Shown: positions 25,401 through 35,537 of the stretch, in pieces
How the letters are laid out: every line of letters starts with the position of its first letter
How positions within the stretch are numbered: the stretch's first letter is position 1
Assembly: GCA_029449235.1 (NCBI GenBank)
Contig: JANATG010000005.1
Coordinates: forward strand, 2,790,001-2,854,000
Direction of reading: 5' to 3'
DNA: 64,000 nt
DNA from: Linnemannia schmuckeri
Taxonomy: Eukaryota > Mortierellomycota > Mortierellomycetes > Mortierellales > Mortierellaceae
Notes under the pieces: generated by a model
Told to the model about the DNA's origin: nothing
Seen by the model: only the letters and a program-made list of their open reading frames with translations
The model's database searches: none
Translations under genes and position numbers: made by a program

Positions 25401-26529
25401 AACGTCCACAAGCATCTTGTTTGCCTGCATTCTTGTGATTTCAAAACTACCGACCATTCAAGTCTAACATGTCACTCCTATGTCCTATTATCCGGAATAT
25501 AGTGCTTGTTCTTCCCAGGAGTTATTCGGAGGTGGATCGAGGAGCGTGAGACCAAGCCTATATTCACGAAGCTTATCAACCATGAAGATATCAACGATGA
25601 GGATGCGCCGCCCGTAAGTTTCTTGGCCTTGAGGTATTAGAGCTTAATTGCTATATATTCAGTAATATGGCATTTTAACATCTTCTTCTCTCTTTATGTT
25701 ATAGATTGCGCTTATGAATCAGACATCTAAAAAGAGCACGGCGGCGGCTGCAGCGGCAGCAGCAGCAGCAGCAAGGGCAGGAACACCGTCACTGATAGCA
25801 CCAGGAGAGGAGAACGCCCAAACCAGTCAGGCAGCGACCCCTACTGCGACCCCAGCACAGACCCCAGCACCTTCAGCACTTGCGACGGCGTCAACGCCAG
25901 CTCCAGGAGTCAGCACGCCAGCTCCTGCTGCAGTGGCCCCAGCTATCATTGTGCCAGCAGAACCACCAGTGATTCCCTTTGCAATGGAGCCCTCTGTCAG
26001 GACGACAGACAAGGCATGGGAAACGGCTGGAGTGATTGGCAAGGACCACTTTTCGAGCCTTGTGGCTTTGGATGTTGTTGTTGCCCAGTGCATCTCAAAC
26101 TGTGGTAGCGAGGAGCGGTCCAAGAAGTTGTATGGAAGTATTATTCTTGTCGGTGGAGGTGGTATGATCCAAGGATTTGACCGTGTCTTGGAGGATCGGT
26201 AAGAATAGATACGTTTTTTATTGGATATCTTGTTGTTGTTCTTTTTCCTGTCCTCGTTTTGACAGCCTTTTTTTTTTTTTTTTTTTTTCTTTTTTTTTTT
26301 TTTTAGATTGTTCCAAGCACTGCCAGCAACGTTGACGACGGTGGAAAAGGTGGAGGTGTTGCCTGCACCGCGCGAGATGGATCCTCGCTTGTTAGTGTGG
26401 AAGGGCGGTTCAGTCCTTGGCAAGCTGGATTCTGCCAGGGAGCTGTGGATAAAGCCATTGGAGTGGGAGCTTTTGGGACGCAAGGTCCTCCGGGACAAGG
26501 CCCTCTTTGTTTGGAGCAGCAAGGACTAG
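22428..26529 (+). CDS. ARP8: Actin-related protein 8 (INO80 chromatin remodelling subunit), 8 exons
   Basis: Arp8 is a nuclear actin-fold subunit of INO80 that binds DNA/nucleosomes with Arp4 and actin. Exons: 22,428-23,765; 23,892-24,221; 24,322-24,531; 24,640-24,813; 24,913-25,398; 25,503-25,613; 25,705-26,198; 26,307-26,529, giving 1,121 residues. Residues 1-446 are disordered: Gln/Ala/Thr-rich, then basic and highly acidic. The actin fold starts near residue 450 with VIVIHPGSRFLRIGRASD, the diagnostic Arp8 sequence. KHYALLIIPDHYNK, QESVCASFGAG and CVVDIGAEVTKIACVEDG follow. The C-terminus has LVGGGGMIQG, MDPRLLVWKGGSVLG and ALFVW. An acidic insert (about 500-555) and an Ala/Pro insert (about 890-960) interrupt the fold, as is common in Arp8. 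The start at 22,428 is the first in-frame ATG; the join across intron 1 is the least certain. Confidence 0.92.
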
Positions 26530-28972
26530 ACACAATACAAAGCTTCTTTTTTTTCTTCTTCTTTTGCTTATTAATAAAACTATCGTTGCTCTTTCAAGTC
26601 GTCTTCCACGGAAGGTATTACAGGTTGAAATTGAGGAGAGAAAGAGGGAGGGTGGTTGCGTGGTTCCCTGAACGCGTCTTGGACAGGAGAGAGTGGCACA
26701 GTCTTGACTTTGTGGCGTTCGTCCTTTCAGGAATCATGTCTCGTAGTCATCCCCACACCCACACCGTACCCACACACTCACCCAAGACTTGTTCTATGTA
26801 CCTCTTTCTTTATCTCCTCCTTCTCTCTTGTCTCTTCGCGCTTTTCATAGTTCAAGTACATCTGCGCCTAGACCGACCTGCCAGAAAGTCAAATATGTAG
26901 ACACACGCTAATTTCCCATGAGTCTATCGAAGGATCTAATATCAATGTATGATGTCTCTCCTGCTTTCCCTCCTCCCTTTATTTGTTTTTCCACCCTTCC
27001 TTCCCATGTAAGTTGATCGATCCTTCAGAATCCTCGATATGGGTCAGCCGATGCTGTGTCTTTCATGTCTTGCGTCTTTGTGCCTTGTGCCTTTGTGTGT
27101 TTGTGCGATGATGTATGTGGATGAAACGAGATGAAATATCGATTTGTGTAAATTGGATATGGAGGCGTTGTGTCAAGGATGGAAGAGTCGTAGTGTGTGT
27201 GTGTGGGAGAAAAAGAAAAAAAAAGTCTCCAGCTCAGAAAGTAAAGAGGCCCAGATCCTTCCCAAAAGTCAAATAGTTGAAAGAGTAAGCGTTTTTTTTT
27301 TTTTTTTTTTTTTTTTTTCTATATGCAACGCGTTCGCAGCTTGAGACTCACTTCCTAACACTTTCAAACGCATAGTCAAGGAAGGCAAAGAAAAACAGAA
27401 AAGATGCTCTAGTCCATGACGTGATTCTCGTCAATCATACCTTTGACCCTCTTTATCGTCATTTTGCCTTTCTATTTTTGCAGCATAAACCAAGACCCTT
27501 TACTTTCTTCAAAACGCTTGATTTTTTTTTTTTTTTTTTTTTTTTCAGGATTCAGCAAAGAAGCTGTGGAGTGAACCCTGTTATCGACCAGCCCTCGTTT
27601 CATTGACGTATGTCTTCCTATTCACCCACCCAGTCACATTCGTTCACTCCCCGTCAACCGCCCAAAGCTATAAAAAAAATGACAACAGCTAGCAACATAC
27701 GCAGCCCGTCCGCCGTTGTATTCCGTTTGTTCTTTCTCTCTTGTCTTTTCCTTCATTTCCTTGTTCGTTTTGTACGGCTTATGCTAATAACTAACTGATT
27801 GACTAACTGATTATCCACGTACACATATAGACACAACACGAACGTGCAGAGAGACATACGGATATAAGTTCCCATCGGCCAACCAGCGAGGGTGTGGGGT
27901 CAACGAAAAAGAGAGGGTAGACGATAAGTAGAAAAAAAATTCGCCATCGTCCCGTAGTGCTTCAGCCCTATCGCTCTATTCGACGAAAGGATTAGTTCAC
28001 CGCCAACTAACGGCTGCACCCTTGCACTATAGGTTAATTTGGATTCGCATATTTTTTTGTCATTAGCGTAGAAGTGTAATAATGTCAAAAGAACATTGCG
28101 AAGGCATCTAGCGCCAAAATATGAGCGAGACTGTGTGGGAGAGACTCTAAGCCCTGAGAGCTCATTCTGCATGCCCCCTCGCTCTTGTACTCCTTCTCTA
28201 TTTCCCTCCTGGTTTTTTTTTTTTTTTTTTATTTGTTCTTCTCGAGCTTGGACTCCTCCTTGCCATTACCGTCAATCGGATTGTTTTTTTTTATGTTTGA
28301 TTTTGTTGAGCTCTCATTCATCCTTTTGCGTTTTTGATTGTTTGAAGAGGTGAGAAAGGGGAGGTGGAAAGGCAAGCAGAAGGAAGGAAAGCCCCGATTG
28401 TGTCAATGCACGAAGACAAAAAGAACCACAATATAGTGAAGAATAGATATCTATATGCTTGCCTGCTTCTTTCGCCACTTTCCTTACGAGCATTTCTACG
28501 GTCCGTCATTTGCGAACCACATATATACTCGGAGACATAATTGTTTCTTCGGTCTCGTGCAATTGCAAGGCTGTATCTGTTTAAGTATTTTTATTTTTTT
28601 TTATTTTGGAGTAACAAACAATGGAAGAGAGTGGAGGAAAGAAAACTTTCCTCCGCACTCCATTATGAAATGTCTAGAAAAGTAAACAATAAAACGGTTG
28701 CACGAATGGATGTTGTTGTTGTTGTATGTATGTACAGGATGGATTGTGGTGGTGTTTGTTGTATTTCTCCACATGTCAAAGCATCTGTGAGCAGAGTGCA
28801 TTGGACAGACGAGAGAAGAATAGGTGATGTTGTTGTCAAAGTAAAGGGTCGTTAAAGCTGATGTACACGGGAAGGTAGGGTAAGGATAATAGTAGCAAAT
28901 GCAAAAGAATAATGGAAGCAAGAGTATGAATAAAATGACTAGAGCCAAGAAGAGGATGTGGGGGTGCGTCGT
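26530..28972. other. Intergenic region with poly-T runs
   Basis: AATAAA near 26,572 probably terminates ARP8. T runs occur at about 27,292-27,318, 27,522-27,545 and 28,209-28,230. All frames are short (at most about 167 codons at 26,397-26,900, overlapping ARP8's last exon in another frame) and lack domains. No gene is supported. The minus-strand gene ends at 28,973, so its 3' UTR lies in the right part. Confidence 0.5.
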
Positions 28973-29890
28973 TTAGACTTGGTAGACTTGGTCCTCCTCG
29001 TACTCGTCTTGGACCTCGTCCTGGCGGTCCTCAAACTGAGCCAGATTGACGATGGGCCACTGGAGCATCTCCTCCTCGGTGTACTCGGGGGCAAGACGAC
29101 GGAGGTGCTGTCTCCTTCCAAGCTTGACAACAGCAGCAGATGAGGCTTGAACCTCCTTGAAATCATCAGCGTACAGGTCAAAGGTAGAAGGATTGTTGAC
29201 CCCTTCTTCCGATTCTGCGACGGCGATGGCCTCCTGGGGCTCTACCGCCACCTTCTCCTGGATCGAGGAGGCAGCGACAACAAGAGGAGCTTCTGCAACA
29301 GCGGCCTTGTCGTTAGAAGAAATAGAAGCAGCATCCAACTCGGCCTCGGTCATCCAGAGACCCATGGACTCTTCCTGGCGTCTCCTAACAGTTTCAGGAT
29401 CTTGAGCGAGCTGCTCCTCTTCCTCATTGTCCAACAACTGGTCGCGGTCTTGTTCGACCTTCTCGAGCTCGTCTTGCTCAAGAGCAAGACGGGCCATGGC
29501 CTCTGTTTCACGGTCGCGGAAGAGTTGCTCTTGTTGTTCGGTGTGGCGGATAAGGCGTTCGTAGGGAGTTGATGACTCGCTGCTGCTGCCAGCTGCTGTG
29601 AGGTCGACGTGAATGGTGATTGGGCGGGAGACAGTGCGGAAGGGGGTTGAAGAAGAGGAAGAGTCGGCAGCAATGGGTTCTATTGAGCGAGCGTTGATGG
29701 CATTGTTGTTGTTGGCGGTGTCCTTGAACTCGGAGGGTATTGAGGATGCGGTTGTTGAAGAGGAGCGGGGTGTGGAGATGGGGAGAGCACTGGTGGGCGT
29801 GCAGGTTGAAAGAGCCAAGAGGCAGACAAAGGTTGAAGGAGTAAAGAGGGTCTTTATCGACAATGCAGGTGGGGGGTTTGTTCTTGCCAT
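28973..29890 (-). CDS. Uncharacterised secreted acidic protein (305 aa)
   Basis: A single uninterrupted frame starts at 29,890; upstream the coding strand is CT-rich, as for other genes here. Residues about 1-36 form a signal peptide with a hydrophobic core around LFTPSTFVCLLALST and a TSA site. A Ser/Thr-rich segment (37-110) follows, then a charged helix-forming region (about 107-180, Glu/Gln/Arg-rich with a run of acidic residues near 155). Near residue 257 a dibasic stretch (LGRRQHLRRL) precedes the acidic tail. No cysteine framework or catalytic motif is apparent and I recognise no family. The dibasic sites might allow Kex2-type processing; that is inference. Likely exported or vacuolar. 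Confidence 0.7.
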   Translation of the reverse strand: MARTNPPPALSIKTLFTPSTFVCLLALSTCTPTSALPISTPRSSSTTASSIPSEFKDTANNNNAINARSIEPIAADSSSSSTPFRTVSRPITIHVDLTAAGSSSESSTPYERLIRHTEQQEQLFRDRETEAMARLALEQDELEKVEQDRDQLLDNEEEEQLAQDPETVRRRQEESMGLWMTEAELDAASISSNDKAAVAEAPLVVAASSIQEKVAVEPQEAIAVAESEEGVNNPSTFDLYADDFKEVQASSAAVVKLGRRQHLRRLAPEYTEEEMLQWPIVNLAQFEDRQDEVQDEYEEDQVYQV

Positions 29891-32237
29891 TGTGAAGTGG
29901 GAAGTTGTAGTAAGAGAGAAAGAAAGAGAGAAAGAGAGAGAGAGAGAGAGAGATAGAGTAGAAGTCGTGGAAGTGAGAGTTGAGCAGGTAAAGTACGTGA
30001 GGGTAAGAGTGTGTGAGGAGAGTAAGAGAGTAAGTGTTCGTTGCAGAGAGGGTATAAGAAAGGATTACAGAAAGGAAAAAGTGTAAGAGTAAAAGCGAAG
30101 GGAAAAGAAGTGAAGAAGTATTTATATGGTGGAATGAATTGCTCAAAGGGTTATTCAATGCTCTTGACTAATGTAGTGCAATATGTCAAAAAAGGGCGCT
30201 TTTGCTAGCGTGTGGACTAAGGACTGGATTAGCGAGTGAATGCAGTGCAATACTTATTAACCATTTTGTGGTGCAGTACATGTACTGGACAATGGGATAA
30301 TGGGATACAACATCGCTTGGCTCATCGATCGCTCTGTCTATGAAATCCACACCTGGGATTGGTTCGCTCGCTGTTGCTGTCGCTCCATGCACTCTTCTGC
30401 CCCGCCAATTTATCTTTTTTATTACCTTCGTATTATTAGAGAGAAAGAAAGGAAGGAAGGAGGGTCATGAAACCCTATATCTATCGATGTGGTGCAACTC
30501 TTTCTCGTCTGTTTGTCTTTTCTTCCGCCTCTGTGTTTTGGCACGGCCCGATTCGTCCTATGGAAGAGGAACGAGACGTTTACCGAGGATAACACCACAG
30601 GGCAATACATGTATGTATGTATCCTCCTGGCTGCCCATACTCACACCACCTTTTTTCGGTTCTTTCTGACAATCAGTCCACTCATCACCACGCGGAGTAT
30701 ATGCCATGGCCAAGAGAATTAACAAGAGAGGGAGCCCGGATGGCTATTTTCTTCTTTTTCTTCTTCTATAGGTATCTTTGTCTACTGTCCCCCTCCTCTC
30801 TGTACCTGAATTCTGTCTCCATATCACGGTTATCACCATCATCCATTGTCTTCAAGGACAGAATAAAAGCCGCTGCTATTGCCTCGTAGAAAGAAGTGTG
30901 TGAATGACAAACACAAGGAAGGGTCTGGGAGCTACTCCTTGTATTTGCCTCGAGTGCGATTGCATTTAAATTATTAGCAAGCACGCATCAGATGTCCACT
31001 CTTCCATCTTTCTCTCTCTCTCTCTCGACATTAGATTATTGTCAGATTCCTCATTTTCTCTGCCGCTTCTCACCCCGTTGCCCAATGGAACAATCTTGAA
31101 AAGAAAACCTTGCTGCATGTCGTTCTTCAACACTGAATGCATTACTAAGAGGATGAACAGAAAACAATTCTTCGTTCACCCTGTCTCGTCATGTCCGCTT
31201 TGCTTTTGCCCTGCTTAATAAACTGCATCATCCTTTATTTACGTTTCCATTTGCCTTTTTTTTTTCCCAATAAATTTTGCCGGACATTGAGGGCGGTAGA
31301 TTTTTTTTTAAAAAAAAGACCGTAAAAATAAAGAGGCGGATGAAAAGCGAAACGACCACCAGAACAACAGGGGCGCCGACTAAACAGAGTGTGAAACATG
31401 ATGGGCCTTTGAAGAAATACAAAAAAAAAATTGGAAGAATGACCCACTGGCGAAACACCGCGGCGCGCACGCGGCGCGAGCAGGCAAAAAACTCTCCGAA
31501 TTGAAAAGCAGCCAGCACCAAGTGCTTCGTTCATGTTCAACGCGACTACGAAAAAGATGAAGAAAAAGATCTACGAATGCAGGCGGCAATGAGCGGATGT
31601 CATTGAGCAGGACACTCGTAAGAGAGAATGTTATCTCTTATTTAGATGTTGTAGGACAAAAGCCGAGGAAAAAAAAAAAAAAAAAAAAAAAAGACATACA
31701 TTTCCAACCAACGAAGTAAGCAAGAGAAGTAAAATGAGAGCCGAGTTATGTTCTCTCTCTTGTTCCCTTTAGCTGCTGCCATTTACCCAAGAGAGCTTTT
31801 ACCCATCCGCATCGTATTTGTCTGTTCTTCTGTAACTTTGACTCAGTTGTGCCCTGTTGTCCACTCCAGTGAACCATTCTTGCTTACGAATTACACTACT
31901 CCTTCTTCCTCTTCTTATTTCCAACAGATCAGCGACTGTGTCTCCTTCACTCTGCGCCTGTCCTCCCGTAACGGTCCATGATCGAAGATTTAAATTTATT
32001 TTTTTCCTTTTTCCCTATGTCATCTCCCTCCCCTCCTTCTTCCTGCAAAGAAAAGAAGGAGAGAAGGAAACGAAAGGAGAACTGTAAACAAACAAAAGAG
32101 GAAAAGGGTCATTCACATAAACAAATACACCAAAAAAAAAATCGTCATTGACGTCCTAACCCAACAAGAAAACGACAGCTATTAGCCTACTATAGCAGAA
32201 AAGAAGGCTCACTCACTTTCTTTCTTTGTCATCGTCC

Positions 32238-32375
32238 TTGTCATTGTCATTGTCATTGTCCATGTCAAAAGAGTTTGACAATCTACATGATATGCATATT
32301 ACCTGAATTGTCTGATGCTCACATACATCGGGTAATGCTGGTAATGTGGGTAATGTGGGTAATGTAGATAATGTG
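32238..32375. repeat. Paired hexamer and 9-mer tandem repeats
   Basis: TTGTCA is repeated about four times at 32,238-32,261. Five consecutive 9-base units close to GGTAATGTG fill 32,331-32,375 exactly, with single-base differences between units. Confidence 0.8.
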
Positions 32376-33240
32376 CTAAGGATGATGCGATGGAGGATCG
32401 ATATTAAAATCAAGACTATCTGTCTGTTCGAACGAGCGTGTCCAAAAAAAAAAAAACTACATAAACGACATATCCCAAAGGTGAGAGCACTAATTACAAG
32501 AGCCACTACGGGGGGGTAACCAGACAGGCAACTAGACTAAACTATATAACCGCTCTACCAAGGTTGATTGCATACATAGAATGTCCTAGTCTGCTTCCAC
32601 TAGCATTGTACCTTAATGGTGTCGCTCACATCTTCCTGTTGTGTACATTATAGGTTGTTCACGAGCCCGACTCTTTCTTGGTCGTATTGTGCTGTATCCT
32701 ACACCTACACAGTCGAGACAATCATAATCCGTGTGTTTGTGGACTATGAGAAAGGATCTGATCAAGGTTACATCTTGACTTGACCTCTTCTGCGACCGTC
32801 GTGTGTTCTGTTCGTTCACACAACAATTCTTCCAATAGCCCCACGTTTTATGTTCTGCTGCAGACAAATATTTCGACTCCCACTACAGAAAATGAAATAA
32901 AAGTGCCCTTCCCGTCGTTCTGTGCAATCGAGTTCGGGCCTCTTTCCTCATCTTGTTTTTGTTTGTAAATGTAGGTCAATTCAGTCGAACCACAGTTCGT
33001 CGGGATAAAACAATCTCACAGACAAGACGCCAATGAAAAAAAGAGAACTGCTGACCTCTCTTTGTATTAGGCACAGCCCTTGACAGAAGAAGTAAAAAAA
33101 AAAAACATTAGTCGAAACATGATCCTCCTTCTGTCCCTTTGGACAGGGTCCCCACTCCATGCATATCCGCCCTCAATATCCCTTCGGTGTAATACAAGGA
33201 TATAGGAGACAGGGGTGAGGAGAAAGAGAGAGAGAGGGAA

Positions 33241-33522
33241 GGCTGGATTTGATTGTAGTAATGGTCCGATAAAAGAAGGGTGTCTAAACACGCAAAGAGG
33301 GAAGAGAGAGAGACAGAGAGAGACAGAGGGAGAGAGATAGACGAAGGGGGCTGAAGTGGGATGCAATGACCCGATAAAAGAGGGTCTTGGTTGCTTTAAC
33401 ACTCAAAGAGAAACTGAGATGCAATAATGGTCCGATAAAAGTCGGCCTACACACAGTGGAAAGAGAGGGACTGGATTGGGATGTAATGACCCGATAAAAG
33501 AGAGTCTTTACACACATAAAGA
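33241..33522. repeat. Four-copy tandem repeat containing CGATAAAAG
   Basis: Four units of about 55-60 bases (the first expanded by GA-rich insertion) each carry TCCGATAAAAG or CCCGATAAAAG, at about 33,271, 33,371, 33,431 and 33,491, and end in AAAGAG. Units alternate between AATGGTCCGATAAAAG (copies 1 and 3) and AATGACCCGATAAAAG (copies 2 and 4), suggesting duplication of a dimer. CGATAA fits the HGATAR consensus of fungal GATA factors. Confidence 0.75.
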
Positions 33523-34986
33523 GCCGTAAAAGTTCCCTTTTCCTTTACGTTCATGCGCATTATTCCGTTCAATTGTATTGACTGAATCAGCCCAGGGGTA
33601 CAACTGACCTCCAATCTCACTTGTGTAAAATGACAAGCGGTACGGTACTCAAGTAACGGGAAATTGGATGCATGTTGGCGTTGGCAAATGGACGCTGTTG
33701 ATAGGAAAATAGGAAGAGCCGATGAGACTCACCGTTGAAAAGAAGGACCGCGTGGAACACCCTGCAATGTCCTACACAAGAGGGGTTCTACTTTTTGTCA
33801 TCTAACCCCTAGTTTCATCTTTTGTGCCTTTTTTCACGGGACCACCCACTTATTACGCCGCTCAATTATCATACACATTGTTGAATAATAGGATAAGAGA
33901 TGAGGAGTATGACATCGTGGTGAATGATGCCATGGTCCGTAGGAAACGCAAACACAAGCAAACACACAGACACATAAGGGAAGATGATTGAAGGACAAGA
34001 AAAAATCCAGATGTAAATGAAGATCAGATATGAGATCTATCTTATGTGATGATAAGCAAACTAGAGGCCCTTGCTTTTCTATCGCTTGGTGGAGCAACGA
34101 CACTTTGCAGGCGTAATCAACACTGAGGCGGAGCAAGGGTGGGCATTCACTTTCTTTAGAGGAGTTATTGACAGCAGTAGCAGTCTACGTAGTGAAGAGG
34201 AGATGGATAATACTGCATTAGTCTTCTTTGCCAGTTTTCCGAAGTGTGTCCACGGGCAACAAAAAGTAAAGAACGATTATGGTTTATTATGGACGATGTG
34301 GGGCGGGCGGAACGGGCAAAGGCGGAAAACGTCAAAAAATAAAAATCATTGTACCCTTTGATTCACCGAGTCATCTTTTTTTTTCTTGTCCAGCCTTACA
34401 CTTGTTCGTTCTGCTTTTCCAACATCAGGCCATTACGCACTTCACTTAGAAGGTGCTGAACAAATGAAGAAGGATGGGAGAAAAAATGACAAGAGCGAGA
34501 GAGGGTGGCCTGACCCTTTGTATAAAAAGCCCCATGAACCCTGTCATCGATCCCCTGTCTATTTGACAACCTTGCGAGGGTGTCTTTTTTGTTGGGCTGG
34601 ACCCCACCAGCTCGCAATGATACGACCGAAATGCAACATGGATCGTGCGTGCGTGCGGGTTTAAAGCAGTTAGAAATCCATTTTTAAACACTTGTACCAA
34701 GTTGCTCCTATTCCACCCATTTTTGTTGGCCATTGCTCCTACTTTCTCCATGATGGGTCGACCTGCACCCCTTCTAGCCTATGACCACTTTGTGTCAATG
34801 ACAGCCCACGACTAGTGCACTAGTACCCTCTCACCCCATTGTTGGGTCATTGGCGCCATGTATGGAACGCACGGTTGACAACTTCTCTAATCCTTGTCTT
34901 TTTTACGCAGGGCTACTACAGGCACTTCTTTGGTGGGCGAAATGAGGCATTCCCAAACGGCCCTTTTCAAACCCTATAGAGGAGAA

Positions 34987-34992
34987 GATAAG
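34987..34992 (+). promoter_or_regulatory. GATAAG site upstream of allantoicase fusion gene
   Basis: GATAAG lies about 550 bases before the start codon; another GATAAG at 34,051-34,056 is preceded by an inverted AGATAG. GATA factors activate allantoin-pathway genes in other fungi under nitrogen limitation. Use here is inferred. Confidence 0.35.
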
Positions 34993-35307
34993 CAACTTTT
35001 TCTCCGAGATGACACCTGTAGACACCAGGGACCTAAATGTAAAATGAATGTGGTCAAAGTCAAAAAAAAAAAAGCAAAAAGAGCGGGCTAATGTTCAGCT
35101 CCACCTCTTTTTTTGCGGGTCAAGTTTTCATTATATGCTATTTTCCTCTTTGGAGCTCATTGTCGCCATTCAAAGACCCACCTTTCTCGCTTTGCCTTTG
35201 TTCTGGCCCACCTTCCTTCCGAACTTGAATGCCCTTGAACCAAATAACTTCTGTCGTCGATCTTTCTTGCTTCGTCCCCATTGCTCAAAAGTGGGGCCAT
35301 TCGTATC

Positions 35308-35315
35308 TATAAAAG
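35308..35315 (+). promoter_or_regulatory. TATA box TATAAAAG
   Basis: A consensus TATAAAAG lies 223 bases before the ATG at 35,538 and is followed by a CT-rich leader. Confidence 0.5.
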
Positions 35316-35537
35316 CACCACTCCTTCCCTTTCCTTTTTTTTCTTTTTCTGTTCCTTACCCCTTTCACCGGAATAACCAAGCCAAAAAAACACAACTTTG
35401 AACCTCTTGCATTAGAGTGTGCGTGCCCTTTTTTTGTTCTCAATCCCACTTCCATACCCTTCACTTCCTTCCCCGCCTCTTACCCCAAGCACGGTCTGCA
35501 CCCACCCCCCCGAAAAGAAATTCGAACACTGCCCGGA

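Larger units (their letters stand above)
29891..35537. other. 5.6-kb gene desert upstream of the allantoin-degradation gene
   Basis: No frame above about 115 codons shows protein-like composition. The first roughly 200 bases are GA-rich, with a (GA)n tract near 29,936-29,952; this is the leader of the minus-strand gene. Other contents are the T9A8 palindrome at 31,301-31,317, a poly-A run near 31,670-31,692, the hexamer and 9-mer repeats at 32,238-32,375 and the GATA-like array at 33,241-33,522. An ACTAGTGCACTAGT palindrome lies at 34,811-34,824. The last roughly 250 bases look like the promoter of the gene at 35,538. Confidence 0.55.

Noticed and set aside
26397..26900. 167-codon frame overlapping the ARP8 last exon
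   Set aside because: Different frame from the conserved ARP8 C-terminus; its tail runs into T-rich 3' sequence.
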